NCBI GenBank assembly: GCA_035524895.1
Contig: DATLFI010000388.1
Location: forward strand, 1 to 6,108
Origin: DATLFI01 sp035524895
Lineage (GTDB): Bacteria; Acidobacteriota; Thermoanaerobaculia; Multivoradales; Multivoraceae
DNA length: 6,108 nt
Direction: 5' to 3'
Shown in pieces: positions 1 to 5,751 of the stretch. The position numbers and the translations under genes were made by a program. The notes beneath the pieces are model-generated. The model did no database searches, was not told the origin of the DNA, and saw only the letters and a program-made list of their open reading frames with translations. Each line of letters opens with the position of its first letter. Positions within the stretch are counted from its first letter, which is position 1.

Positions 1-15
1 GAGCTCAGCGGCGAG

Positions 16-1449
16 GTGGCGGCCTTCTCGGAAGCCTTGCCAGGTGCCGAGCGTCACGACGAAAGGCACGCGGCGACGCTCTGGCGGCGCTCCGGGAGCA
101 GAGCTCTCCGGAAGTCTCGGCCGCTGCTCTCCGAGGCGGGGGCACTGTTCGCTCTCGCTACGCCGCTGGCATTGGCGGGTCTGGTGAGCATGGGCCTCTC
201 GATCACCGACGTGGTGATGATGGGTTGGCTGGGACCGACCTCGCGGGCGGCGGGTGCCGCGGCGAGCGACCTCTACTCGATCTTCTTCTACCTCGGGGCC
301 GGCGTGCTCCAAGCGGTGTCGCCTCTGGTCGCCGGTGCGCGCGGCGCGGGCCGGCACTCCGACGTGACCCGCAGCGTCCGCCAGGGGATGTGGGCGGCGA
401 TCGCCGTCGCGGTGCCGGGAGCGGTCGCGGTCTGGCATGCCGACGCGATCCTCGCCGCGCTCGGCGTCGTGCCCGAGATCGCAGCGGCGGCCCGGCCCTA
501 CGCGAGGATGATGGCGATCACGTTCCTGCCGATGGCCGGCGTGATGCTGCTTCGCCAGACACTGGCGGCGTGCGGCAGACCGCGGGCGTTCTTCTGGGCG
601 ATGGTCGGCGCGGTGCCGCTCAACGCGTTGGGCAACTGGGTCCTGATGGACGGGCGTCTCGGCGCGCCCCGGCTTGGCCTGGCGGGTATCGGGCTGTCCT
701 CGGCCCTGGTCGCGACGTTCCTCATGGCGACCCTGGCGCTGAGCATCGGTCGCGACCCGGAGCTTCGCGGCTACCGCTTCTTCGCCGAGTTGCCTCGCCC
801 GGAGTGGCGGAGGCTGGTCGAGATCTTCCGCATCGGCGGCCCTATCGGCGCCGGCAACCTGGGCGAGATGGGCGTGTTCCTGTTCTCGACGGTGATCCTC
901 GGCACGCTCGGGGTCGAGGTGCTCGCGGGTCACGCGGTGGCGCTACGGATGGCGGGAGTCCTGTACGCCTGGCCGATGGGCTTGGCGCAGGCGGCGATGG
1001 TGCGGATCGCGCTGGGTGCCGGCGCGGGCGATCGGGCGGCGGTGAGGCAGTCTGCTGGCGTCGCCCTGGCATCGGCCACCGCTGTCGGCGTCGTTCTCTT
1101 GGTCGGCGTGCTCTGCTTCCGCGACGCCATCACGGGTGCCTTCCTGGATCGCGGCAGCAGCGCCTTCGGGCTGGCGGCGGTGTTCCTACTGGTGCTGGCG
1201 GTGATGCAGCCGGTCGAGACCCTGGCGACGACAGCCGCCGGCGCGCTGCGCGGGCTGTGCGATACCCGGCTGCCCATGATCGTGCTGCTCGCCGGCCACT
1301 GGGGCATCGGCTTCTCGACCGGGCTCGCGCTCGCGTTCTGGGTCGGGCTCGGGGGCCTCGGGATCTGGATCGGCCTGGCAACCGGGTCGACCGTGGTCGC
1401 GGTGGCGATGACGGCGCGGTTGCGGAGCAGAGTGAAGGGAGAAGGGTGA
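16..1449 (+). CDS. MATE family (NorM-type) multidrug/cation efflux transporter
   Basis: Inner-membrane antiporter that would export organic cations, drugs or toxic metabolites in exchange for Na+ or H+. The 477-residue product fits the usual 440-480 residues. About twelve hydrophobic segments can be placed, near residues 43-70, 83-108, 124-146, 164-185, 190-211, 221-243, 270-295, 300-320, 345-366, 383-405, 419-440 and 442-466. Family signatures are visible: ITDVVMMGWLG in TM1, MGLAQAAMVRIALGAGAGD near 321-339 (the NorM SQATTVR-like motif), and ALRGLCDTRLPM near 410-421. By my manual alignment to NorM, D65 (TM1) and E284 (TM7) match the acidic ion-coupling residues, and E401 stands where NorM has Asp in TM10. 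The GTG start is uncertain: the frame is open to the left edge, the first ~40 residues are an extension before TM1, and no clear Shine-Dalgarno is seen. No regulator lies next to it within the window. The substrate cannot be predicted. Confidence 0.9.
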   Translation: MAAFSEALPGAERHDERHAATLWRRSGSRALRKSRPLLSEAGALFALATPLALAGLVSMGLSITDVVMMGWLGPTSRAAGAAASDLYSIFFYLGAGVLQAVSPLVAGARGAGRHSDVTRSVRQGMWAAIAVAVPGAVAVWHADAILAALGVVPEIAAAARPYARMMAITFLPMAGVMLLRQTLAACGRPRAFFWAMVGAVPLNALGNWVLMDGRLGAPRLGLAGIGLSSALVATFLMATLALSIGRDPELRGYRFFAELPRPEWRRLVEIFRIGGPIGAGNLGEMGVFLFSTVILGTLGVEVLAGHAVALRMAGVLYAWPMGLAQAAMVRIALGAGAGDRAAVRQSAGVALASATAVGVVLLVGVLCFRDAITGAFLDRGSSAFGLAAVFLLVLAVMQPVETLATTAAGALRGLCDTRLPMIVLLAGHWGIGFSTGLALAFWVGLGGLGIWIGLATGSTVVAVAMTARLRSRVKGEG

Positions 1450-1471
1450 GGGAGGGCGACCTTCTTCCTTT
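1434..1471. terminator. Candidate bidirectional terminator hairpin between convergent genes
   Basis: Bases 1434-1445 can pair with 1460-1471 to give a 12-bp purine/pyrimidine stem with two G-U wobbles on the + strand and a 14-base loop that contains the MATE stop codon. It lies where the rightward MATE gene meets the leftward carboxypeptidase gene. The descending arm is pyrimidine-rich (CCTTCTTCCTTT), giving a weak U-containing tail but no classic U run. On the minus strand the wobbles become A-C mismatches, so it should work better for the MATE transcript. Confidence 0.4.
1437..1456 (+). other. G-quadruplex-type motif across the MATE stop codon
   Basis: Four GGG tracts lie at 1437-1439, 1444-1446, 1450-1452 and 1454-1456, separated by loops of 4, 3 and 1 bases. 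This satisfies the canonical G3N1-7 four-tract rule on the coding strand, so it could form in the MATE mRNA as well as in DNA. The TGA stop (1447-1449) is the second loop. The tracts overlap the ascending arm and loop of the hairpin at 1434-1471, so the two structures exclude each other. Folding is inferred only from the pattern. Confidence 0.5.
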
Positions 1472-1487
1472 CATCCTGCACTCGTCG

Positions 1488-3014
1488 TCACGACCACAGC
1501 TCGGCGTGGCGCCGCCGCAGGCTCGCCAGCAACGGCGCCGGATCGAGACCCGTGCCGCAGATCCGGCGGCACAGCTCGTCGGTGCCGTAGCGGCGGCCAT
1601 GACGGTAGACGTGCTCGTGCAGCCAGGCGCGGAGCGTGGCGAAGTCGCCCCTCGCGAAGAGGGCCTCGAGGTCGCCCAGGTCCTCGCCCGCCTGGTCGAA
1701 GAGCTGGGCTGCGAGGATGTTGCCGAGGGTGTAGGTCGGAAAGTAGGCGACCATGCCCGATGCCCAGTGTCCGTCCTGCAGGCAGCCCTCTCGATCGGAC
1801 GCGGGAGCGAGCCCGATCAGTTCGCGATGGCGCTCGCGCCACGCCTCAGGGAGGTCTCTGACCGACAGGTCGCCGCCGAGGAGCGCCCGCTCCAGCTCGT
1901 AACGCAGCAGGATGTGCAGGTTGTACGTGACTTCGTCGGCCTGGACCCGGATCGGTCCGGGCGTCACCCGGTTGACGGCTCGCCACGTCGAGGTCGGATC
2001 ACCGCTTGCGAAGGTCCGGGGAAAGAGCTTCCCGAGCAGCGGCTGGAAGTGCTTCCAGAATCCCAGGCTGCGGCCCACCGCGTTCTCCCACAGGCGCGCC
2101 TGTCCCTCGTGGACGCTGAGCGAGGACGCCTCGCCGGCCGGCGTGCCGTAGTGCTCGGCCGGCAACCCCTGGTCGTACAGGGCGTGACCGGCCTCGTGCA
2201 TCAGCGCATGGAGGGCCTCGCGCAGGTGGCGACGATCGAAGCGAATGGCGATGCGGCAGTCGTGCGGTCCGAGCTGGGCGGTGAAGGGGTGGGCTGCAAC
2301 GCCGACGTGGCCGCGAGTGGAGTCGAAGCCGACCGCGTCGAGCAGCACGGTGCACAGCCGGCGCTGCCGCGTCTCCGAGAAGCTGCCCCGCATGACGTCG
2401 GGGACGGCGGCGGCCGCGGCTCGTCCCTGCGAAGCCAGGATCTCGGGTAACAGCCGGGCGAGCTCCTCGCCGACCCGGCGCAGCAGGAGGTCGACCCTCG
2501 TCGCGTCGAGGTCCGGCTCGTATTCGGCGAGGAGCGGGGCGTACAGGTCGGATCCGTCGGCGAGGCATCGAGCCCGATCGAGCTGGAGCGACAGCAGGCG
2601 CTCGAGCCAGGGTGCGAACCGCGGGTAGTCGTCGTCGGCGCGCGCCAGCTTCCACTCGCGCTGCGACACGCTGATGGTCGAGGCCAGCTCCTCGACCAGC
2701 GAGCGGGGGACGCGAAGCCGGCGCCCGTAGTGCCTGCGGGCGACGCGCACGTTGACCGCGGCGACCGAGGAAGGGTCGGCCACCAGGTCCGAGCCCTCGA
2801 GTTGCCCGAGCCAGTCCTGGAGCCGCGGATCGGTCTCGAGATCGTGGCGGAGACCCGCCAGGAACGCGCCCTGTGCTCCCCGGTGCTCGGCGCCGCGGTC
2901 CGGGAGGCTGGTCAGCTCGTCCCATTCGAGCACTTCCTGCGCCGTCGCGGCCATCGCGATGCGGCGCTGGTGCTCGAGCAGGTCTTCGTAGGCGCGCGTG
3001 GTGGCCTGGCTCAT
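1488..3014 (-). CDS. M32 family metallocarboxypeptidase (carboxypeptidase Taq type)
   Basis: Zinc- or cobalt-type metallopeptidase that removes C-terminal residues from peptides, normally cytoplasmic; no signal peptide is seen. Numbering is from a TTG two codons upstream (3020), which gives 510 residues, the normal M32 length. Residues 275-279 are HEAGH, with H275 and H279 as metal ligands and E276 as catalytic base. The third ligand is E305 in HEGQ; the 30-residue spacing from H275 matches known M32 enzymes, which usually read HESQ. Other family blocks are LEWDELTSLP (31-40), TPGPIRVQADEVTYNLHILL (353-372) and GCLQDGHWASGMVAYFPTYT (412-431). All the expected motifs are present, so the enzyme is probably active. 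I prefer ATG at 3014 to TTG at 3020, but neither has a recognisable Shine-Dalgarno. It converges on the MATE gene and diverges from the ATP-grasp gene. Confidence 0.95.
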   Translation of the reverse strand: MSQATTRAYEDLLEHQRRIAMAATAQEVLEWDELTSLPDRGAEHRGAQGAFLAGLRHDLETDPRLQDWLGQLEGSDLVADPSSVAAVNVRVARRHYGRRLRVPRSLVEELASTISVSQREWKLARADDDYPRFAPWLERLLSLQLDRARCLADGSDLYAPLLAEYEPDLDATRVDLLLRRVGEELARLLPEILASQGRAAAAAVPDVMRGSFSETRQRRLCTVLLDAVGFDSTRGHVGVAAHPFTAQLGPHDCRIAIRFDRRHLREALHALMHEAGHALYDQGLPAEHYGTPAGEASSLSVHEGQARLWENAVGRSLGFWKHFQPLLGKLFPRTFASGDPTSTWRAVNRVTPGPIRVQADEVTYNLHILLRYELERALLGGDLSVRDLPEAWRERHRELIGLAPASDREGCLQDGHWASGMVAYFPTYTLGNILAAQLFDQAGEDLGDLEALFARGDFATLRAWLHEHVYRHGRRYGTDELCRRICGTGLDPAPLLASLRRRHAELWS

Positions 3015-3033
3015 AGACAAGAAGCTGGTGCGG

Positions 3034-3053
3034 CGGCGGCTACAATGCCGCCG
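3034..3053 (+). promoter_or_regulatory. Candidate promoter -10 box inside an inverted repeat, divergent gap
   Basis: TACAAT at 3041-3046 matches the sigma-70 type -10 consensus at five of six positions and would start transcription near 3053, giving a leader of about 85 bases to the GTG at 3138. No good -35 lies at 16-18 bp; the nearest likeness, TAGACA at 3014-3019, is 21 bp away. The hexamer is exactly the loop of a 7-bp perfect inverted repeat, CGGCGGC (3034-3040) and GCCGCCG (3047-3053), which could be an operator or only GC-rich coincidence. No convincing promoter was found for the leftward carboxypeptidase. Confidence 0.45.
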
Positions 3054-3119
3054 GTCTGCCTTCCGACTCCTACGGTCGCTGCCTGCCGGCGTCGCATCGT
3101 AGTCGAGCTCTCACCGTCC

Positions 3120-3129
3120 AGGAAGAGAG
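3120..3129 (+). promoter_or_regulatory. Ribosome binding site that sets the ATP-grasp start
   Basis: AGGAAGAGAG ends 8 bases before the GTG at 3138 and is the only Shine-Dalgarno-like purine run near a possible start in this frame. It supports GTG 3138 over starts in the longer open frame to the left, which would run across the N-terminal part of the carboxypeptidase gene. Confidence 0.6.
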
Positions 3130-3137
3130 TCCGCCGC

Positions 3138-4595
3138 GTGCTCACCCTCGCCGAAGAAGCGGGTCTGTCGGGCTTCCACCTCGCCAGCCGCGTGCGCAGG
3201 GCCTTCCTCGCCCTGCCGCCCGACGAGGCGCTCCAGCTCATGGCCGACGTGCGATCCGAATCGGCGCGGCGTCACCTGGTCTACCTGCGCGAAGGCCGGC
3301 AGGACGTGATCCCGCTGTTCCCGTGCCCGGTCACGGCGCTTCCGGATCAGCTTTCGTACCTGCACTTCGTCACCCTGACGCTCCAGAACGCGCTCAAGCG
3401 GCTGCCCGAGCTCTACTTCCAGGACTTCGAGGTGCGCGAGATCCTGCGCCTCAGCGCCGAGGAGGAAGAGTGGCTCTGGCAGTGCTGGGGGCCCAGCCTG
3501 CGTGACAACAACCCGGTGTTCGGCAGGCTCGACGCGGTCATCGACTTCACCAGCCCGATGTGGAAGAGCACGCTCCGCTTCATGGAGCCGAACCTGAGCG
3601 GCATCGGCGGGCTGTACCTGGTGCCGGCGGCGGAGCGGTTGCTGCGCGACGTGGTCCTGCCGCGACTCCAGGAGCGCGATCCGGAGCTCGATCTCGAGCT
3701 GGGGCCCGACCTCCGCGAGCTCCTGATGCAGGAGATCCGCGAGCATCTCGAGGCGATCGGGCGGCCCGCGCGCACCGTCTGCTTCGTCGAGCCGAAGTAC
3801 TCCGAGTCGGGAATCGACGAGCAGGAGGGTGTGGCCGAGTACATCCGCGAGCACTTCGGGCTGCGCGTGCTGCACGCCGACCCCAGCGAGCTCGAGTTGC
3901 GCGGCGACGAGGTGGTCTACGGCGGAGAAGTCATCGACCTGGTGTACCGCGACTACACCGTCGCGGATCTGATCCAGCTCCGCGAGACCGGAGTCGACGT
4001 GAGTCCGATGCGCGAGCTCTTCCGACAGAACCGGGTCATCTCCTCGATCACCGCCGAGCTCGACCAGAAGAGCTGCTGGGAGGTCTTCACCGACGCCAAG
4101 GTCGCCGAGCGGCACTTCAACGCCGACGAGCGGCGGATCTTCCGGCGACACGTCTTGTGGACCCGCGTCCTGGCCGATCGGGCCACGACGCTCCCGGACG
4201 GCCTCCAGGGCGATCTGCTGCCTTGGGTGCGTCGGGAGCGGGAGACGCTGGTGCTCAAGCCCAACCGCGCCTACGGCGGCGAGGGAGTAGCCATCGGGCC
4301 CGCGGTGACGCAGGAGGAGTGGGATGCCGCCCTCGACAACGCCCTCGCCGATTCGAACCGCTGGGTGGTGCAGCAGCTCGCGCCGATCCCGGTTGCGGAG
4401 TTCCCAGTGATCTCGCCTGCCGGCGAGGTTCGCACGGAGCCGTTTCACACCGTGCTGGGCTTCGCGCCAACGCAGTACGGCGTGGCGCTGCTCGGGCGCG
4501 CCTCGCAGAAGCAGGTCGTGAACATCGCGCAACGTGGCGGTCTGTTCGTCGTCCTGGTCGGGCGGCTCGCGGCGACCCTGCACGGGCCGGGGTAG
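3138..4595 (+). CDS. Circularly permuted ATP-grasp family protein (DUF404/DUF407-like), substrate unknown
   Basis: Probable cytoplasmic ATP-dependent carboxylate-amine ligase of the glutathionylspermidine-synthase-like, circularly permuted ATP-grasp group. The 485-residue protein starts at GTG, set by AGGAAGAGAG eight bases upstream. Visible blocks: FMEPNLSGIGG at 148-158, like the E-x-N active-site segment of this group; CFVEPKYSESG at 215-225, starting the second alpha/beta portion; LVLKPNRAYGGEGVAIG at 371-387, which carries the nucleotide-binding lysine K374 and the Gly-rich loop; RWVVQQLAPIPVAEFPV from 408; and a C-terminal LGRASQKQVVNIAQRGG block resembling the end of DUF407 proteins. 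The usual partners of the permuted group, an alpha-E (DUF403) protein and a transglutaminase-like protease, are absent here, so this is a stand-alone member. It is divergent from the M32 peptidase. The family call rests on motif memory; the product it makes cannot be inferred. Confidence 0.8.
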   Translation: MLTLAEEAGLSGFHLASRVRRAFLALPPDEALQLMADVRSESARRHLVYLREGRQDVIPLFPCPVTALPDQLSYLHFVTLTLQNALKRLPELYFQDFEVREILRLSAEEEEWLWQCWGPSLRDNNPVFGRLDAVIDFTSPMWKSTLRFMEPNLSGIGGLYLVPAAERLLRDVVLPRLQERDPELDLELGPDLRELLMQEIREHLEAIGRPARTVCFVEPKYSESGIDEQEGVAEYIREHFGLRVLHADPSELELRGDEVVYGGEVIDLVYRDYTVADLIQLRETGVDVSPMRELFRQNRVISSITAELDQKSCWEVFTDAKVAERHFNADERRIFRRHVLWTRVLADRATTLPDGLQGDLLPWVRRERETLVLKPNRAYGGEGVAIGPAVTQEEWDAALDNALADSNRWVVQQLAPIPVAEFPVISPAGEVRTEPFHTVLGFAPTQYGVALLGRASQKQVVNIAQRGGLFVVLVGRLAATLHGPG

Positions 4596-4603
4596 CCGCC
4601 CGA
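4558..4603 (+). terminator. Inverted repeat across the ATP-grasp stop codon, possible terminator
   Basis: TCGGGCGGCT at 4558-4567 is a perfect 10-base inverted repeat with AGCCGCCCGA at 4594-4603. The 26-base interval ends at the first base of the TAG stop codon (4593-4595). A smaller competing stem, 4583-4587 with 4598-4602, shares the right arm. No T run follows, so intrinsic termination is uncertain; a role in protecting the 3' end of the mRNA is equally possible. Confidence 0.35.
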
Positions 4604-4617
4604 AAGCGAGCGCCCGC

Positions 4618-4646
4618 TTGACAAGGCGCGACAGCAGCCGCACACT
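4618..4646 (+). promoter_or_regulatory. Candidate sigma-70 type promoter upstream of the DUF1326 gene
   Basis: TTGACA at 4618-4623 is a perfect -35 hexamer. Seventeen bases later, CACACT at 4641-4646 matches the -10 consensus at three of six positions. Transcription would begin near 4653 and leave a leader of about 170 bases before the ATG at 4825. A 5-bp inverted repeat, GCGCC (4610-4614) and GGCGC (4625-4629), flanks the -35. A chance TTGACA is unlikely in DNA this GC-rich, but the weak -10 keeps confidence moderate. Confidence 0.45.
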
Positions 4647-4781
4647 GTTCGCAGTTACCCGCCTTGCAGCGAGTGTGGGCCAAGGGAGCGGTGGTGGCTG
4701 CCCGGTCTCCTGGAGCCTTCTGGCGCCAACTTCCGCCGGTCCTCAGGGCCTCGGTCGACTGCGGTTTGCGCGGGCCTATCC

Positions 4782-4796
4782 GGTCGCACGGCGACC
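4782..4796 (+). other. Small hairpin just upstream of the DUF1326 Shine-Dalgarno
   Basis: GGTCGC (4782-4787) and GCGACC (4791-4796) form a perfect 6-bp stem with a 3-base loop, ending 13 bases before the Shine-Dalgarno. The rest of the 229-bp gap (4596-4824) holds the candidate promoter above, the 8-base palindrome TGGCGCCA at 4721-4728, and no supportable small gene. Confidence 0.35.
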
Positions 4797-4809
4797 AGGT
4801 CAACAGACC

Positions 4810-4815
4810 AGGAGG
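4810..4815 (+). promoter_or_regulatory. Strong Shine-Dalgarno of the DUF1326 gene
   Basis: AGGAGG is a perfect anti-16S match. Three in-frame starts follow at once: ATG 4816 (no spacer), GTG 4822 (6 bases) and ATG 4825 (9 bases). The first is too close for normal initiation, so ATG 4825 or GTG 4822 is the likely start; I chose the ATG. The product differs by only one residue. Confidence 0.8.
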
Positions 4816-4824
4816 ATGACTGTG

Positions 4825-5565
4825 ATGTCGCTTCGCAAGCCTCGATTCGTCGTCGCCCTCGCCGCGGTGGTGGGCGTCGGCCTCGTTCTGGGTTTCACGG
4901 CTGGTGCGCAGCAGGGCAGCGGTGGCGGTAAGGAGTGGTCGTTCAACGCCACCATCATCGAGGCGTGCTCCTGCCCGATGTTCTGCCAGTGCTACTTCAA
5001 CGACCACCCGTCCGAGCACCACGTCGAGGGTGAGGGCCACTTCTGCAAGTTCAACAACGCATTCAAGGTCAATCGCGGGCGGCACGGTGGCGTGCGGCTC
5101 GACGGTGCGAAGTTCTGGGTGGCCGGAGACCTCGGCGCCGACTTCTCCGACGGCGCGATGGACTGGGCGATCCTGACCTTCGACAACTCGGTGACGAAGG
5201 AGCAGCGAACCGCGATCACCGAGATCCTCGGGCACGTCTACCCAGTGCAGTGGGGCTCGTTCACGGTAGCGAGCGATGCCGCGATGGACTGGACCGCGAG
5301 CAAGGACGAGGCCGTCGCGAAGCTCGACGGCGGTAAGACCGCGGAGGTCGTGTTGCACCGGTTCCAGGGCATGACCGACGAGCCCGTCGTGATGCGCAAC
5401 CTGAAGTACTTCGGCGTGCCGCGCAACGACGGCTTCGTGATGATGCCCAACGATGTCGAGGCCTATCGCCTGGGCGACAAGGCCTTCGAGTACCGCGGCA
5501 CCAACGGCTTCATGATCACCATCGACATCACCTCGAAGGACGTGGCTGCCTCGAGCGGTCCTTGA
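4825..5565 (+). CDS. Exported DUF1326 family protein with dense cysteine motif
   Basis: A 246-residue protein of unknown function. Residues 1-28 form a Sec-type signal peptide: R4, K5 and R7, a hydrophobic core at 8-24, then TAGA before QQ, an AxA-type site giving cleavage after A28. The mature protein begins with a Gly/Ser linker. Its main mark is EACSCPMFCQCYFN, with cysteines at 48, 50, 54 and 56, then GHFCKFNNAF with H72 and C74; H61, H65 and H66 lie between. The following LDGAKFWVAGDLG (92-104), the DW near 113 and KEQRTAITEI (125-134) fit the DUF1326 pattern of a Cys-rich start, a short hydrophobic strand region and an EQR helix. The clustered Cys and His suggest metal binding or disulfides outside the cytoplasm, but this is inference. 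It has its own strong Shine-Dalgarno and candidate promoter, and a hairpin 19 bases after the stop, so it may be monocistronic. Confidence 0.82.
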   Translation: MSLRKPRFVVALAAVVGVGLVLGFTAGAQQGSGGGKEWSFNATIIEACSCPMFCQCYFNDHPSEHHVEGEGHFCKFNNAFKVNRGRHGGVRLDGAKFWVAGDLGADFSDGAMDWAILTFDNSVTKEQRTAITEILGHVYPVQWGSFTVASDAAMDWTASKDEAVAKLDGGKTAEVVLHRFQGMTDEPVVMRNLKYFGVPRNDGFVMMPNDVEAYRLGDKAFEYRGTNGFMITIDITSKDVAASSGP

Positions 5566-5584
5566 GTGTGGCCGAGCGGGAGTA

Positions 5585-5622
5585 GCAGCAGCTCCGGCGT
5601 TCCTTCGTGGCGCCGCTGCTGC
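5585..5622 (+). terminator. Strong hairpin after the DUF1326 gene, probable transcript end structure
   Basis: GCAGCAGC (5585-5592) and GGCG (5596-5599) pair with CGCC (5611-5614) and GCTGCTGC (5615-5622). This gives 12 base pairs with a 3-base bulge (TCC) and an 11-base loop, beginning 19 bases after the stop codon. The stem is very GC-rich, but no T run follows. Position favours a terminator or 3'-end stabiliser for the DUF1326 mRNA. Confidence 0.5.
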
Positions 5623-5661
5623 CGCTGCTGGCTTGGTGGCTTCGGGGTTGTCGACGAGGGC

Positions 5662-5696
5662 GGCCGGCTCGGCAAGCTATCCTTGCCGGGCTGGCC
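5662..5696 (+). other. 15-bp hairpin upstream of gloA
   Basis: Bases 5662-5676 pair with 5682-5696 to form a 15-bp stem with a 5-base loop (CTATC). The only non-Watson-Crick pairs are two G-U wobbles, at 5666/5692 and 5669/5689, which are allowed in + strand RNA but become A-C mismatches on the other strand. It ends 55 bases before the gloA ATG. TATCCT at 5678-5683, across the loop, could be a -10 box (four of six), though no -35 is spaced correctly. It could be a second terminator, a gloA leader structure or a protein-binding palindrome. The rest of the 5566-5751 gap shows no gene. Confidence 0.5.
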
Positions 5697-5751
5697 AGCA
5701 ATCGTCGAGGCGCCATCGGTGGTTCGCCTCGGCTCGGCACGGGAGTCTCCG

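Noticed and set aside
225..2450. Very long + strand open frame (741 codons) across the MATE gene and the carboxypeptidase gene
   Set aside because: The translation is Arg/Gly/Ala-rich without domain motifs and overlaps two confidently identified genes; it is a composition artefact of GC-rich DNA.
3015..3020. TTG start two codons upstream for the carboxypeptidase
   Set aside because: An ATG follows immediately and neither has a Shine-Dalgarno; the ATG is the more common choice, though TTG cannot be excluded.
2730..3137. N-terminal extension of the ATP-grasp frame leftward over the carboxypeptidase gene
   Set aside because: It would overlap the 5' part of an antisense gene and lacks family similarity; GTG 3138 has a well-placed Shine-Dalgarno.
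3111..4643. Minus strand open frame of 510 codons opposite the ATP-grasp gene
   Set aside because: It mirrors the codon pattern of the sense gene, has low-complexity Leu/Arg/Glu/Val content and no recognisable domain or start signal.
4721..4728. TGGCGCCA palindrome in the DUF1326 leader as an operator
   Set aside because: Eight-base GC-rich palindromes are expected by chance at this composition and nothing pairs it with a known regulator.
4534..4824. N-terminal extension of the DUF1326 frame into the ATP-grasp gene
   Set aside because: The signal peptide and AGGAGG place the start at 4825 (or 4822); the upstream translation is not protein-like.
4255..5358. Minus strand open frame of 367 codons opposite the ATP-grasp end, the gap and the DUF1326 gene
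   Set aside because: The sense strand carries clear family motifs; the antisense product has no recognisable domain and long Arg/Ala/Pro stretches.
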